The notes: a model not told the origin generated them from the sequence alone. 64,000 nucleotides of DNA from Burkholderia sp. Bp9142 (GCF_003853415.1 NZ_QTPP01000043.1:1-64000); one strand, 5' to 3'. Shown: positions 52,700 to 62,072, counted from the stretch's first letter. Numbers and translations: made by a program.

Positions 52700-53929
52700 T
52701 TACGAATCCGCCTTCGACGATGCGGCCGGCTTCGCGTTGCTCGCGAGCGGCGCGGCGGGCGCCGATGCGGCATCGCCGCCGCCCGTCATCGGGACCATGT
52801 GCGGTTTCACCTGTTCGCCGGGGCGCACGCGCTGCGTGCCGTTCACGACCACGCGATCGCCGGCGGCGAGACCGCTCACGATCACGCGCTGGTTGCCGTG
52901 CTGCATGCCCTGCTGCACTTCGCGGTACGACACGCGGCCCTGCTGGTCGACGACGAACACGAATTTCTTATCCTGGTCGGTGTTGATCGCCGCGTCGTCG
53001 ACGAGCAGCGCCGGGTGCGGCGCGCTGCCGCCGACCTTCACGCGTGCATACAGGCCGGGGACGAGTGCGCCGTCCGCGTTGTCGAAGCGCGCACGCACGC
53101 GGATCGTGCCCGACGACGTGTCGAGGCGGTTGTCGACCGAGTCGATCTCGCCGCTGCGCGAGTAGCCGGTTTCGTTCGCGAGGCCGAGCTCGACCGGCAC
53201 CTTGCGGCCGCTGCGCGCGCCGTTGATGTATTGCAGGTAGGTCTGCTCGTCCGCGTCGAACGATGCGTAGATCGGCGACACCGACACGAGCGTGGTGAGC
53301 GGCGCGGCCGATGCGCCGGCCGATACGACGTTGCCGAGCGTGATTTCGGCGCGCGACACGCGGCCCGATACGGGCGCCGTGATCCGCGTATAGCCGAGGT
53401 TGATGCGTGCCGTTTCCAGCGCGGCGTCGGCCGCCTTCAGGTTCGCGCTCGCCTCGCGCGCGGCGTTCTGCTTCTCGTCGTAGTCGCGCTTCGCGATCGC
53501 GTTGTCGCCGATCAGCCGCTGCGCGCGCTGCCAGTCGCTCTGCGCGTAGCCGTTGCGTGCCTGCGCGGCCGCAAGCTGCGCGGCCGCACGGTCGGCTTCG
53601 GCCTGATACGGGCGCGGATCGATCACGAACAGCACGTCGCCTTTCTTCACGAGCGCGCCGTCCTTGAAGTTCACCGCGACGATCGTGCCCGACACCTGCG
53701 GGCGCACGTCGACCTTCTCGACCGCTTCAAGGCGGCCCGAATAGCTTTGCCAGTCGGTCACGGTCTGCGGCACGACGGTCGCGACATCGACTTCGGGCAA
53801 CGGCGCCGCCGCTTTCTCGGGCGCGTTCGCGCTGACGCGCATCGCGCCGAACGTGCCGAGGCCGACGACGGTGAGCGTCACGATCGCCGCGGTCGCGATC
53901 CGGGAGCGGGAAGTGCGTAGGATGGCCAT
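52700..53929 (-). CDS. ceoA: RND efflux pump, periplasmic adaptor CeoA
   Basis: 409-aa membrane fusion protein with an N-terminal signal/anchor segment (residues 11-31). It has a lipoyl/hairpin region (YSGRLEAVEKVDVRPQVSGTIVAVNFKDGALVKKGDVLFVIDPRPYQAE; LGYTRITAPVSGRVSRAEITLGNVV) and beta-barrel and membrane-proximal domains to about 370. There is no lipobox cysteine. The C-terminal tail is Ala/Ser rich. GGAG precedes the ATG. It bridges CeoB and OpcM. Confidence 0.94.
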   Translation of the reverse strand: MAILRTSRSRIATAAIVTLTVVGLGTFGAMRVSANAPEKAAAPLPEVDVATVVPQTVTDWQSYSGRLEAVEKVDVRPQVSGTIVAVNFKDGALVKKGDVLFVIDPRPYQAEADRAAAQLAAAQARNGYAQSDWQRAQRLIGDNAIAKRDYDEKQNAAREASANLKAADAALETARINLGYTRITAPVSGRVSRAEITLGNVVSAGASAAPLTTLVSVSPIYASFDADEQTYLQYINGARSGRKVPVELGLANETGYSRSGEIDSVDNRLDTSSGTIRVRARFDNADGALVPGLYARVKVGGSAPHPALLVDDAAINTDQDKKFVFVVDQQGRVSYREVQQGMQHGNQRVIVSGLAAGDRVVVNGTQRVRPGEQVKPHMVPMTGGGDAASAPAAPLASNAKPAASSKADS

Positions 53930-53960
53930 GTAGATCTCCAGTAAGCGTGGATTGGATTGG

Positions 53961-54821
53961 TTATTCGTTGCGATTCGGTTGACGCGCCTGGAAGCGGCAC
54001 TGGAAGAAGCGCACGGCTTCCTCGAGCGCGGCCTCGTGCGTGGCGAGCGCCGCGTGCGTGACGTCCGGGTAGCGGATCACCTGCGTGAGCACGCCCGACG
54101 AGATCAGGCAGCCCGCGTATTTCTCCGCTTCGACGTGCAGCACGTCGTTCTGCGCGGTGACGACGAGCGTCGGCGGCAGGCCCGCGAGACGCGCCGATTC
54201 GAGCGGCGCCGCATACGGGTGCATGCGCTGCGCCGCCTGGGGCAGATAAGCGCGATAACAGGCCGCGCATTCGCGCGCGGTGATGTCGGATGACAGGCGT
54301 TCGGCGTCGCCGATGCGCGTCATGCTCGGGTCGAGCATTGGCCCGAACAGCGCCTGCGCGGCGATCGACACTTCGCCGCGATCGCGTGCGATGAACGCGA
54401 GGCAGTTCGCGAGCTGGCCGCCCGCATCGTGCCCCGCGACGCCGATCTTCTTCGGATTGCCGCCGAACGCGCGGGCGCGCGTCGCGGCCCACACGGCCGC
54501 GCGATACGCATCCTCCGGCGCGGCCGGAAACGGAAAGGCCGGCGCGAGCGAATAATCGACCGACACTACGAGAGCTGGTAAGCGTTCTGCTAAAAAGCGC
54601 GCGGCGAAGTCGGCGTCGTCGAGCGTGCCGCGCACGAAACCGCCGCCGTGGAAGTAAAGCACTACCGGCAGTCCGGTCTTGTCCGCGCGCCGATAGAGGC
54701 GCAGCGCGATGTCCTGCGCGTGGCCGGGGATTTCGACCTCCGCGACCGTCAGTGCCGCGCCGGCTCTGGCTTCGGCGGGCAATGCGGCTTTCAGGAATTT
54801 GCTGAATTCAGAAGCGTCCAT
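53961..54821 (-). CDS. llpE: LlpE, lipase-like alpha/beta hydrolase of the efflux operon
   Basis: 286-aa protein of the hormone-sensitive-lipase (HGGG) group. It has the oxyanion motif HGGG (58-61), the DYSLAPAFPFPAAPEDAY segment, acid Asp226 (TAQNDVL) and His256 (DVTHAAL). At the nucleophile elbow, where the family has GDSAGG, it reads GHDAGG, so the serine position is Asp132. It is either inactive as a serine esterase or chemically different. It is the first gene of llpE-ceoA-ceoB-opcM; its role there is unknown, as in the described homologous operon. Confidence 0.88.
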   Translation of the reverse strand: MDASEFSKFLKAALPAEARAGAALTVAEVEIPGHAQDIALRLYRRADKTGLPVVLYFHGGGFVRGTLDDADFAARFLAERLPALVVSVDYSLAPAFPFPAAPEDAYRAAVWAATRARAFGGNPKKIGVAGHDAGGQLANCLAFIARDRGEVSIAAQALFGPMLDPSMTRIGDAERLSSDITARECAACYRAYLPQAAQRMHPYAAPLESARLAGLPPTLVVTAQNDVLHVEAEKYAGCLISSGVLTQVIRYPDVTHAALATHEAALEEAVRFFQCRFQARQPNRNE

Positions 54822-54994
54822 GACGATGCAGCATCCATTTCGAGATGGAACGAATTCTGGATCCGGCAGACATCGGGATAAATGCCTATAATCCGGCAAC
54901 ACAATTCAACGCCCCCGAACAATCCCAGGCTGCGTTCACCCACGAGGTAGCGCAGCCTTGTTGTTCGCGGGCTCATTAGATTGCGGAGGTTGTG

Positions 54995-55999
54995 ATGGAC
55001 CGGCTTCAGGCCATGCAGGTGTTTACTCGCGTCGTCGATACAAGCAGCTTCACCAAGGCAGCAGAAACGCTCAGCCTGCCGCGGGCGTCCGTCACGACGA
55101 TCATCCAGAATCTCGAAGCATTCCTCGGCGTGCGCCTGATGCACCGGACCACGCGCCGGCTGTCGCTCACGCCGGACGGCGCCGCGTACTACGAACGGTG
55201 CGTGCGGATCCTCGCCGATGTCGAGGAAACCGAAGCAAGCTTCCAGAACAACAACCGGAAGCCGCACGGAAAGTTGCGTATCGACATGCCGGGCTCGATC
55301 GGGCGGCTGCTCGTGATTCCGTCGCTGTGCGAATTCCACACGCGCTATCCGGACATCGACCTGCAGCTCGGCCTGTCCGACCGCCCGGTCGACCTGCTGC
55401 AGGAGGGCGTCGACTGCGTGATCCGCGTCGGTGCGCTGCAGGACTCGTCGCTCGTCGCGCGCCGCGTCGGCCTGTTCGAAGGCGTGACGGTGGCCGCGCC
55501 GTCGTATCTCGAACATCACGGCGAGCCGCAGACGATCGAGGATCTGAACGACCACAAGGCCGTCAACTATTTCTCGAGCCGCACGGGCCGCACGATCGAC
55601 TGGTCGTTCCTGATCGACGGCAAGGAAACCGAGATCAAGATGAACAGCATCGTGTCGGTCAACGATGCGGATGCGTACGTGACCTGCGGCGTCGAGGGCT
55701 TCGGGCTGATCCAGCCGCCGCTGTTCATGGTGCTGCCGCACCTGCGCGAAGGCCGGCTCAAGGAAGTGCTGCCGGGCATCAAGCCGCTGCCGATGCCGAT
55801 CTCGGTCGTGTACCCGCACAGCCGGCACCTGTCGCCGAAGGTGCGCGTGTTCGTCGACTGGATCGCCGAAGTGTTCGACCGCTGCCCGCTGCTGAGCGGC
55901 AAGGGCAGCCTCGACGCGACATGCAGCAAGCGCACGTTCGAGGAAGCCGAGCGCGCGCCGGCGCTCGACACGCCGGTCATCAACGAGTGGGTCGCGTAA
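54995..55999 (+). CDS. ceoR: LysR-family regulator of the ceo operon
   Basis: 334-aa LysR regulator: winged helix 1-60 (MDRLQAMQVFTRVVDTSSFTKAAETLSLPRASVTTIIQNLEAFLGVRLMHRTTRR) and an effector domain of the CrgA/DmlR-like type. GGAGG lies 5 nt before the ATG. It diverges from llpE, as CeoR (BpeT in B. pseudomallei) does; mutations in such regulators raise pump expression. The shared 173-bp region has an AT-rich TATAAT at 54887-54892. Confidence 0.9.
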   Translation: MDRLQAMQVFTRVVDTSSFTKAAETLSLPRASVTTIIQNLEAFLGVRLMHRTTRRLSLTPDGAAYYERCVRILADVEETEASFQNNNRKPHGKLRIDMPGSIGRLLVIPSLCEFHTRYPDIDLQLGLSDRPVDLLQEGVDCVIRVGALQDSSLVARRVGLFEGVTVAAPSYLEHHGEPQTIEDLNDHKAVNYFSSRTGRTIDWSFLIDGKETEIKMNSIVSVNDADAYVTCGVEGFGLIQPPLFMVLPHLREGRLKEVLPGIKPLPMPISVVYPHSRHLSPKVRVFVDWIAEVFDRCPLLSGKGSLDATCSKRTFEEAERAPALDTPVINEWVA

Positions 56000-56414
56000 T
56001 CGTCTGAACCGCTGCGCGCGGGCTGTCCGGCCCGCGCGCCGTCCCGCCTTCGCGCCGTGCCGGTGTCACCGCCGTGCCACCCGCGCCTCCGCGCACAGCG
56101 TCTTTCCCGAATCCGCATCACACCTTTGCGCCACGCGCGGCAATCGTCGGTGCGCGTCGCCGCGCTGCGCGCCACATCGCCGTGAGCCCCGCCGGAAGCG
56201 GCTTCGCGCGCGATTCGAATAACCCTGCCGACGTTACGGATGGCGATTGTTCCTCGATCGCGACTATTCAATTCGCGTCAGCCGCATTTATCGCGACGGA
56301 ACAGACACCTAGAGTAAACCCTGTCGCGCACCTCGTTGCGCATCGAACAGCCCCGTTTGACGGGACCGGAGCGAGCGCTCATGCGCCAACTCCGACCAAC
56401 ACAGGAGTTACGTC
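56000..56414 (+). other. intergenic stretch between ceoR and the DUF4148 gene
   Basis: A 10-bp GC hairpin (56014-56023 with 56030-56039) 15 nt after the ceoR stop could act as its terminator but lacks a T tract. The second half (56215-56310) is AT-richer and holds a TAGAGT-like -10 near 56311, probably the promoter of the downstream secreted protein. No gene is supported. Confidence 0.4.
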
Positions 56415-56711
56415 ATGAACCGCCGCCACCTTCTCTCCGCCGTCGCCCTCGCACTCGCCGTGTCCGCACCGGCGTTCGCCGATACGACCACCCCGCACGC
56501 CGGCGACTACGGCAACACGTCGTGGTACACGCAGCACAACAACGGCCCGCGCACCCGCGCCGAAGTCAGCGCGGAAGTCGAGCAGGCCCGCCGCGACGGC
56601 ACGCTGGCGTGGCTGCGCAAGGCGAATTCGTATCCGCAAGGGCTCGAACTCGCGCAAGGCCCGTATCGCCCGACGCCGGAAGGCAACCAGCTCGCAGGCG
56701 CAGGCCGGTAA
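56415..56711 (+). CDS. DUF4148 family secreted protein
   Basis: 98-aa protein with a clear signal peptide (cleavage SAPAFA|D, residue 22) and a DUF4148-like core (TRAEVSAEVEQARRDGTL), a family abundant in Burkholderia with unknown function. The mature part is about 75 residues and periplasmic. An AGGAG site precedes the ATG, and the upstream region carries a probable own promoter. Confidence 0.88.
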   Translation: MNRRHLLSAVALALAVSAPAFADTTTPHAGDYGNTSWYTQHNNGPRTRAEVSAEVEQARRDGTLAWLRKANSYPQGLELAQGPYRPTPEGNQLAGAGR

Positions 56712-56803
56712 ACGTGCGACGCCGCGCAACGGATGATCCGGTGCGCGGCGTCGTGATACCGCCGTCGAATATTCGATTAGTCAGTTAGTTGCAGGAGCCT
56801 GTG

Positions 56804-56893
56804 ATGAACGATCAACTTCCTTCGCCGCTCGATCATTGGGACGACACCACGCCGGTGTGGACGCCGTTCCGTTCCGCGCTGCAATCGCATTGA
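56804..56893 (+). CDS. 29-residue small protein candidate
   Basis: A short frame with a strong ribosome site (AGGAG, 7 nt before ATG) encodes 29 residues starting MNDQLPSPLDHWDDTTPVWT, rich in Trp, Pro and Asp, with no signal peptide or membrane segment. It begins 92 nt after the DUF4148 gene on the same strand and could share its transcript. Support is the ribosome site and the frame only. Confidence 0.5.
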   Translation: MNDQLPSPLDHWDDTTPVWTPFRSALQSH

Positions 56894-56929
56894 CCTGCGC
56901 GTCGACGTCCGGCTGAAGACGCTCGGCCG

Positions 56930-58009
56930 TCAACGGCGCGGCACACCGTCGCGCCATTCGCCCCAGTGCGTGACGATGTCCTGCACGAGCGGATTGCCCG
57001 CGCGATACAGGTTCTCGGTCGCCGGGGCGAAGCCGCCCTGGTCCGCGTAGTTCAGCAGGTTGTCGGCACTCGTCTGCCCCACATACGGCCGGTCGAAATC
57101 GGACCCCGTGCGCAGCACCGCGACGCGCGACAGGTCGACCCGCTTCACGCTCGCCGCGCGCTTGAGCGCTTCATACGTCGCGTTGTCTTCCTGCGCGGTC
57201 ATGCAGTACGTGCCCTTGCCGTCGGTCAGGATCTTCGTCCACTGGCGCGCTCGCTCGCCGATCAGCGTGCCCGAGAACCACGTGTTGCCTGATGACGTGT
57301 CGCACTGGATCACCGTCGGCGGCCGGTTCGCCGGCGCATACGTGAACTTCGCGCGTGCGGCCTGGGCCTGCGCGCTGTCGGCGAGCACGATGTTGCGCGA
57401 CAGCGCATACGCGGCATCGGTCAGCTGCGGGTTGAGCTGGAACACTTCGGTGCGGTAGTCGAGCGGCGGCTTGTCGTTCGGGCTCTTCGTATTGATGCCG
57501 AGAAAGCCCGTGTTCCAGCCGGCCGGAATTTCGCGCGCGTCGAGCTCCCATTGCAGGCTGAAGTCGACGAGGTATTTCGACCACGCCGCGGAACCGACCG
57601 TGCCTTGCGCGGGGTCGACGCCCGCGATGCCGGACACGAGGAAGTACGTGCGGCGCAGGTCGAAGCGCTGCGAGAACGTGAGCGCCATGATCGTCGCCGA
57701 TGCGTTCGCGTAGCCCATGCCGGTCGTCACCACGCACACGTCCTGCTGGTTGCAGTGAACGGCCGGATAGTCGGGCGACAGGCCGGGCACGGTGATGTCG
57801 CGCCACGGGCCGAGCCGGTCGAGCCATGCCTGGCCCTCGGGACCGAACATCGTGATGATCATGACCTTGACCGGGCGGCCCTGTGCACCGGTCTCGGCGA
57901 ATGCCGTATTGCCCGCGTTGCTGCCCTGGTTGTCCTGTGCGATCGACGGCGCGGTCGCACAGGCGGCAAGCGAGAATGCAGCTGCGGAAAGGATGGAGCG
58001 AGTCAGCAT
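56930..58009 (-). CDS. purine nucleoside permease (NUP family)
   Basis: 359-aa protein of the NUP family of purine nucleoside permeases, related in sequence to nucleoside phosphorylase-like proteins. A signal sequence with lipobox-like LAAC (Cys17) is followed by VKVMIITMFGPEGQAWLDRL, VHCNQQDVCVVTTGMGYANASATIMAL and FLVSGIAGVDP, and the C-terminal VLRTGSDFDRPY. AAGGA precedes the ATG. NUP proteins are described from fungi and bacteria; with a signal peptide and no membrane helices, a periplasmic nucleoside-binding or processing role seems as likely as transport. Confidence 0.88.
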   Translation of the reverse strand: MLTRSILSAAAFSLAACATAPSIAQDNQGSNAGNTAFAETGAQGRPVKVMIITMFGPEGQAWLDRLGPWRDITVPGLSPDYPAVHCNQQDVCVVTTGMGYANASATIMALTFSQRFDLRRTYFLVSGIAGVDPAQGTVGSAAWSKYLVDFSLQWELDAREIPAGWNTGFLGINTKSPNDKPPLDYRTEVFQLNPQLTDAAYALSRNIVLADSAQAQAARAKFTYAPANRPPTVIQCDTSSGNTWFSGTLIGERARQWTKILTDGKGTYCMTAQEDNATYEALKRAASVKRVDLSRVAVLRTGSDFDRPYVGQTSADNLLNYADQGGFAPATENLYRAGNPLVQDIVTHWGEWRDGVPRR

Positions 58010-58401
58010 CGGCGTTCCTTGTTTCGGAGATGTTGAGTGAGAACGGCTGTCGGAGACTGCGCGAGGGAGTATAGAACGCGCGTGCGCGATGCGGAACCCG
58101 ACTACGAAACGGCCGGGACGGCGTTCGAGTACGCCGGTGGTACGCATGAAATGCGCGACGCGGCGGCATCGGCATGCGCGTCGCGCTACACCATCAGGAA
58201 TACTATTTGATTTACCGACATACGCGCCGATGTCGGCACACGCACCGCCGACGACGCGAATGACTCGATGCGGACCACGACGCGCACCGCCTGGTTCGCG
58301 ATCGTCGGCCCGAACAGGAAATCGTGCATCGGTCGCGGATGCCTTCGACGGAAGGCATCGATTCCAGCGACCGGCAACGATCCGGCGCGAGAAAAAACGC
58401 G
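58010..58401 (-). other. intergenic stretch between selD and the NUP gene
   Basis: 392 bp in which I see no supported gene. It includes an AT-rich patch at 58188-58215 that may hold the promoter of the NUP gene. A 63-codon minus-strand frame exists here, but it has neither a ribosome site nor recognisable sequence. Confidence 0.35.
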
Positions 58402-59466
58402 TCAGGCGACGTCGACGCGCGAAGGCCCGTCCACCATCTCGCCGATCACGACCGCGCGGTCGAACCCGTCGGCGCGGAAGCACGCGAGGACATCGTCGAC
58501 CGCATCCGGCGCGCACGCGACCAGCAGGCCGCCGGACGTCTGCGGATCGGTCAGGAGCGCCTGCGCGACAGGTGGCAGGCCATCGGCGAGCCGCACGTCG
58601 GAGCCGTAGGCGGCCCAGTTGCGCCCCGATGCGCCGGTAAACACGCCATCTGCGACGAACGCCTCGACGCCCGCCAGCCACGGCAGCGACGCGTAATGCA
58701 CGCGTGCGGTGAGGTTCGCGCCGCGCGCGAGCTCGAGCGTGTGACCGAGCAGCCCGAAGCCCGTGACGTCGGTCAGCGCATGCACGCCCGGCAGCGCGGC
58801 GAGTTCGGCGCCCGGCCGGTTCAGCTTGGTGGTCGTCGCGACCATCTGCGCGTAGCCGGCATCGTCCAGCTGGTTCTTCTTCAGCGCGGCCGACAGCACG
58901 CCGACGCCGAGCGGCTTGCCGAGCACGAGCACGTCGCCCGCGCGCGCGGCCGCGTTGCGCTTCACGCGCGACGGATGCACGACGCCGATCGCCGCGAGCC
59001 CGTAGATCGGCTCGACCGAATCGATCGAATGGCCGCCCGCGACCGGAATGCCGGCATCCGCGCACACCGCTTCGCCGCCGCGCAGCACGGCCGCGATCGT
59101 TTCGTGCGGCAGCACGTTGATCGGCATGCCGACCAGCGCGAGCGCGAGGATCGGCTTGCCGCCCATCGCGTAGACGTCCGATAGCGCATTGGTGGCCGCG
59201 ATGCGGCCGAAGTCGAACGGATCGTCGACGATCGGCATGAAGAAGTCCGTCGTCGCGACGATCGCCTGCTCGTCGTTCAGCCGGTAGACGGCCGCGTCGT
59301 CCGAGGTCTCGGTACCGACCAGCAGATCCGGGAACAGCGCCGGCGGCGTCGCCCGCTTCAGCAGTTCGGACAGCACGCCCGGCGCGATCTTGCAGCCGCA
59401 GCCGCCCCCGTGCGACAGGCTCGTGAGGCGTGGAACGGCGGGCGGGGTGAGGGTGGCTTCGGTCAT
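58402..59466 (-). CDS. selD: selenide, water dikinase
   Basis: 354-aa AIR-synthase-fold enzyme making selenophosphate from selenide and ATP for selenocysteine and selenouridine. The glycine-rich N-terminal loop HGGGCGCK contains the catalytic cysteine (not selenocysteine) and lysine, with ATP/metal motifs ATTDFFMPIVDDPFDFGRIAATNALSDVYAMGG and VAGGHSIDS, and the C-terminal LTDPQTSGGLL. ATG at 59466 (MTEATL) is chosen; one at 59475 is possible. SelA, SelB and the Sec tRNA are not in the window. Confidence 0.93.
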   Translation of the reverse strand: MTEATLTPPAVPRLTSLSHGGGCGCKIAPGVLSELLKRATPPALFPDLLVGTETSDDAAVYRLNDEQAIVATTDFFMPIVDDPFDFGRIAATNALSDVYAMGGKPILALALVGMPINVLPHETIAAVLRGGEAVCADAGIPVAGGHSIDSVEPIYGLAAIGVVHPSRVKRNAAARAGDVLVLGKPLGVGVLSAALKKNQLDDAGYAQMVATTTKLNRPGAELAALPGVHALTDVTGFGLLGHTLELARGANLTARVHYASLPWLAGVEAFVADGVFTGASGRNWAAYGSDVRLADGLPPVAQALLTDPQTSGGLLVACAPDAVDDVLACFRADGFDRAVVIGEMVDGPSRVDVA

Positions 59467-59581
59467 CGTCGGCATCCGGTGAATAGCAACGTTCCATTAT
59501 CGACAATTCCGCGCGAATGCGCCCGATACCCACATAATTGACGGCGCTTGCCCGCTCCCGCCTTCACCCGCGCCTTCATCG

Positions 59582-60418
59582 ATGGATCACCTCTTCATCG
59601 GCCTCGTGCTGTGCTCCGCCCTGCTGCATGCGATCTGGAACGCGTTCCTGCATGTCAGCGAGGACCGGCTCGTCCAGCTCGGCACGATGTCGCTGCCGTA
59701 TCTCGCGTTCGGCGCGGCCGGCGCCGCACTGCTGCCCGCGCCGGCGCCCGCCGCGTGGCCGTACATCGCCGCGTCGGCCGCGCTCGAGGTCGCATACTGC
59801 TTCACGCTCGCGCGTGCGTACCGCAGCGGCGAGTTCGGACAGATCTATCCGATCGCGCGCGGGATATCGCCGCTGCTCGTGTCGGTGCTCGCGCTGGCGA
59901 TGCTGCACGAGCAGCCGACGCCGTTCGGCTTCGCGGGCATCGCGCTGGTGTCGTTCGGGATCATGTCGCTCGCGCTGCGGCGCGGCTTCCGGTTCTCCGC
60001 GGAAGGCGTGCCGTATGCGCTGCTCACCGGCGTGTTCATTGCCGCGTATTCGCTCTGCGACGGGATCGGCTCGCGCGTGTCCGGCAGCGCGCTCGGCTAC
60101 ATCGCGTGGGTGTACCTGCTGTGGAGCGTGCCGCAGCTCGTGCTGGTCTGCGCGGTGCGCGGCGGCCCGCGCAGGGTGCTCGGTTCGCGCACGGCGCTCG
60201 CGCAGGGTGCGATCGCCGGCACGATCTCGCTCGCCGCGTACGGGATCGTGATCCTCGCGTACCGGCACCTGCCGGTCGCGACCGTGTCGGCGCTGCGCGA
60301 GACGAGCTCGATCTTCGCGGTCGCGATCGGCTGGTTCGTGATGCGCGAGCGGCCCGGCGCGCAGCGGCTCGTCGCGTGCGCGCTGGTGGTCGCGGGGGCC
60401 GCGTTGATCCGGCTGTAA
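59582..60418 (+). CDS. EamA/DMT family transporter
   Basis: 278-aa drug/metabolite transporter with ten predicted helices in two EamA repeats; each repeat ends in a typical segment (AYRSGEFGQIYPIARGISPLLVSVLA; AYRHLPVATVSALRETSSIFAVAIGWFVMRERPGAQRLVACALVVAGAALI). The substrate is unknown; relatives export amino acids or metabolites. It stands alone, convergent with the MocR gene and divergent from selD. Confidence 0.9.
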   Translation: MDHLFIGLVLCSALLHAIWNAFLHVSEDRLVQLGTMSLPYLAFGAAGAALLPAPAPAAWPYIAASAALEVAYCFTLARAYRSGEFGQIYPIARGISPLLVSVLALAMLHEQPTPFGFAGIALVSFGIMSLALRRGFRFSAEGVPYALLTGVFIAAYSLCDGIGSRVSGSALGYIAWVYLLWSVPQLVLVCAVRGGPRRVLGSRTALAQGAIAGTISLAAYGIVILAYRHLPVATVSALRETSSIFAVAIGWFVMRERPGAQRLVACALVVAGAALIRL

Positions 60419-60516
60419 CGCACGCGAATGCCCGGCGCCCGCATTGCGGAGCCGATCATCCGTTTCCCTGGCGACTGCCCGCATCGCGTCGCGGTCACGC
60501 CGTCGCCCCCGTCCCG

Positions 60517-62025
60517 TCAAGCCGTCGCGACGGCCCGGTCGAACGCGCGCTCGTCGATCGCCTCGGCGAGCGTCGCGAACGCCGTCGCGATCTCGTCCTC
60601 CGGCACGCACGCATAGCCGAGCAGCAAGCCCGACGCCGCGCGTTCGCGCTCCGCGTAGTAGCCGGACAGCGGCCGCACGACGATGTTGCGCTCGAGCGCG
60701 GCCTGCGCGACCGCGCGATCGTCGACACCATCCGGCAGCCGCGTGACGAGATGCAGCCCCGCATCGCTGCCGAGCGCCTGCAGCGTGTCGCCGTAACGGC
60801 GCGCGACCGCGTCGAGCAGCACCTCGCGGCGCTGCCCGTACAGCGTGCGCATCTTGCGGATATGCGACACGAAGTGCCCTTCCGCGATGAACTCGGCGAG
60901 CACCGCCTGCTGCAACAGCTGGCCCTCGCGATACAGCTCGGCGCTCGCGGTCGCGAAGCTCTCCGCGAGCGGCTCCGGCGCGACCAGATACCCGACCCGC
61001 AGCCCCGGGAACAGCGTCTTGCCGAAGCTGCCGACATAGATCACCTGCCCGGCCGTATCGAGCCCCTGCAGCGACGCGAGCGGCCGGCTGCCATAGCGGA
61101 ATTCGCTGTCGTAGTCGTCCTCGATGATCCAGCAGCCGTGCTGGCGCGCGTATTCGAGCAGCATCCGGCGCCGCGCGAGGCTCATCACCATCCCGAGCGG
61201 ATACTGGTGCGACGGCGTGACGAGCATCAGCTTCGGCGGCTCGGCGAGATCGGCGGCCGATGGCGCGATCCCCTCGTCGTCGACCGGAATCGGCCGCGTC
61301 GTCAGCCCCGACACGTTCAGCACGCTGCGCACGCCCCAGTAGCACGGATCCTCGGTCCAGATCGCGTCGCCCGGATCGGTCAGGAGCCGCACCGCGAGGT
61401 CGATCGACTGGTGGATCCCGGTCGTGATCACGATCTGCTCGGGCGTGCAGCGCACCGAGCGCGACGTGCGCAGGTAATCGGCGAGCGCCTCGCGCAGCAG
61501 CGCGAGCCCGCCGCCCGGCGCGTAGGTCAGAAGATCGGGGCGCAGGCGCCGCCAGTACTTGTTGTGCAGCCGCGTCCACACGCGCGCCGGAAAGCGTGAC
61601 ACATCGGGCACGCCGGGCATGAACGCGCCGCCCTGGCGCTTCGACACGCCCGCGCCTTCGACGAGCCGCGTGCCGCGCGCGGACAGCCGCCGCGCGGAAG
61701 ACGGCACCACCGCCGGGCCGGCGGCCGGGTCGGACGGCGTGCCGACGATCTCGTCCGGCGCGCTGTCGGCGACGAACGTGCCGCGCCCCGTCGCCGAGTT
61801 CACATAGCCTTCGAGCGCAAGCTGTTCGTAAACCTGCGTGACCGTGTTGCGGGCGATCCCGAGCTCGGCCGCGAGCAGCCGCGACGACGGCACGCGCGTG
61901 CCGGCCGGCAGTTCGCGCGACAGGATCGCCTGCTGCAGCAGGCGGTGCAGCTGCCGGTAGATCGGCTGTTCGCCGCCGCGCACGAGGCGCTGCGCCAGCC
62001 AGTCCGACAACACGCTTGCGCGCAT
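60517..62025 (-). CDS. MocR/GabR-type regulator with aminotransferase domain
   Basis: 502-aa MocR-family protein. A GntR winged helix (residues about 20-85: PIYRQLHRLLQQAILSRELPAGTRVPSSRLLAAELGIARNTVTQVYEQLALEGY) is linked to a fold-type I aminotransferase-like domain whose PLP lysine is in YVGSFGKTLFPGLR. AGGAG precedes the ATG. Divergence from gabT-gabD points to a GabR-like activator responding to GABA and PLP; the family also includes PdxR and TauR. Confidence 0.92.
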   Translation of the reverse strand: MRASVLSDWLAQRLVRGGEQPIYRQLHRLLQQAILSRELPAGTRVPSSRLLAAELGIARNTVTQVYEQLALEGYVNSATGRGTFVADSAPDEIVGTPSDPAAGPAVVPSSARRLSARGTRLVEGAGVSKRQGGAFMPGVPDVSRFPARVWTRLHNKYWRRLRPDLLTYAPGGGLALLREALADYLRTSRSVRCTPEQIVITTGIHQSIDLAVRLLTDPGDAIWTEDPCYWGVRSVLNVSGLTTRPIPVDDEGIAPSAADLAEPPKLMLVTPSHQYPLGMVMSLARRRMLLEYARQHGCWIIEDDYDSEFRYGSRPLASLQGLDTAGQVIYVGSFGKTLFPGLRVGYLVAPEPLAESFATASAELYREGQLLQQAVLAEFIAEGHFVSHIRKMRTLYGQRREVLLDAVARRYGDTLQALGSDAGLHLVTRLPDGVDDRAVAQAALERNIVVRPLSGYYAERERAASGLLLGYACVPEDEIATAFATLAEAIDERAFDRAVATA

Positions 62026-62051
62026 GATTGGCTCCTGAATATTTATTGAAA

Positions 62052-62072
62052 TGGCTCTGATTGTCAGAGCCA
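62052..62072. promoter_or_regulatory. palindromic operator between the MocR gene and gabT
   Basis: TGGCTCTGA-TTG-TCAGAGCCA is a perfect inverted repeat with 9-bp arms, and a related GGCTCCTGA half site lies about 23 bp towards the MocR gene. A leftward TATAAT -10 lies at 62079-62084 (minus strand). The position suits a GabR-type dimer controlling both genes. Confidence 0.65.

Noticed and set aside
58186..58377. 63-codon minus-strand frame between selD and the NUP gene
   Set aside because: No Shine-Dalgarno, no recognisable motif, and it sits in the probable promoter region.
56930..59533. Single 867-codon frame joining the NUP gene and the selD region
   Set aside because: Its upstream half is an Arg-rich out-of-frame reading of selD; the NUP signal peptide and ribosome site start at 58009.
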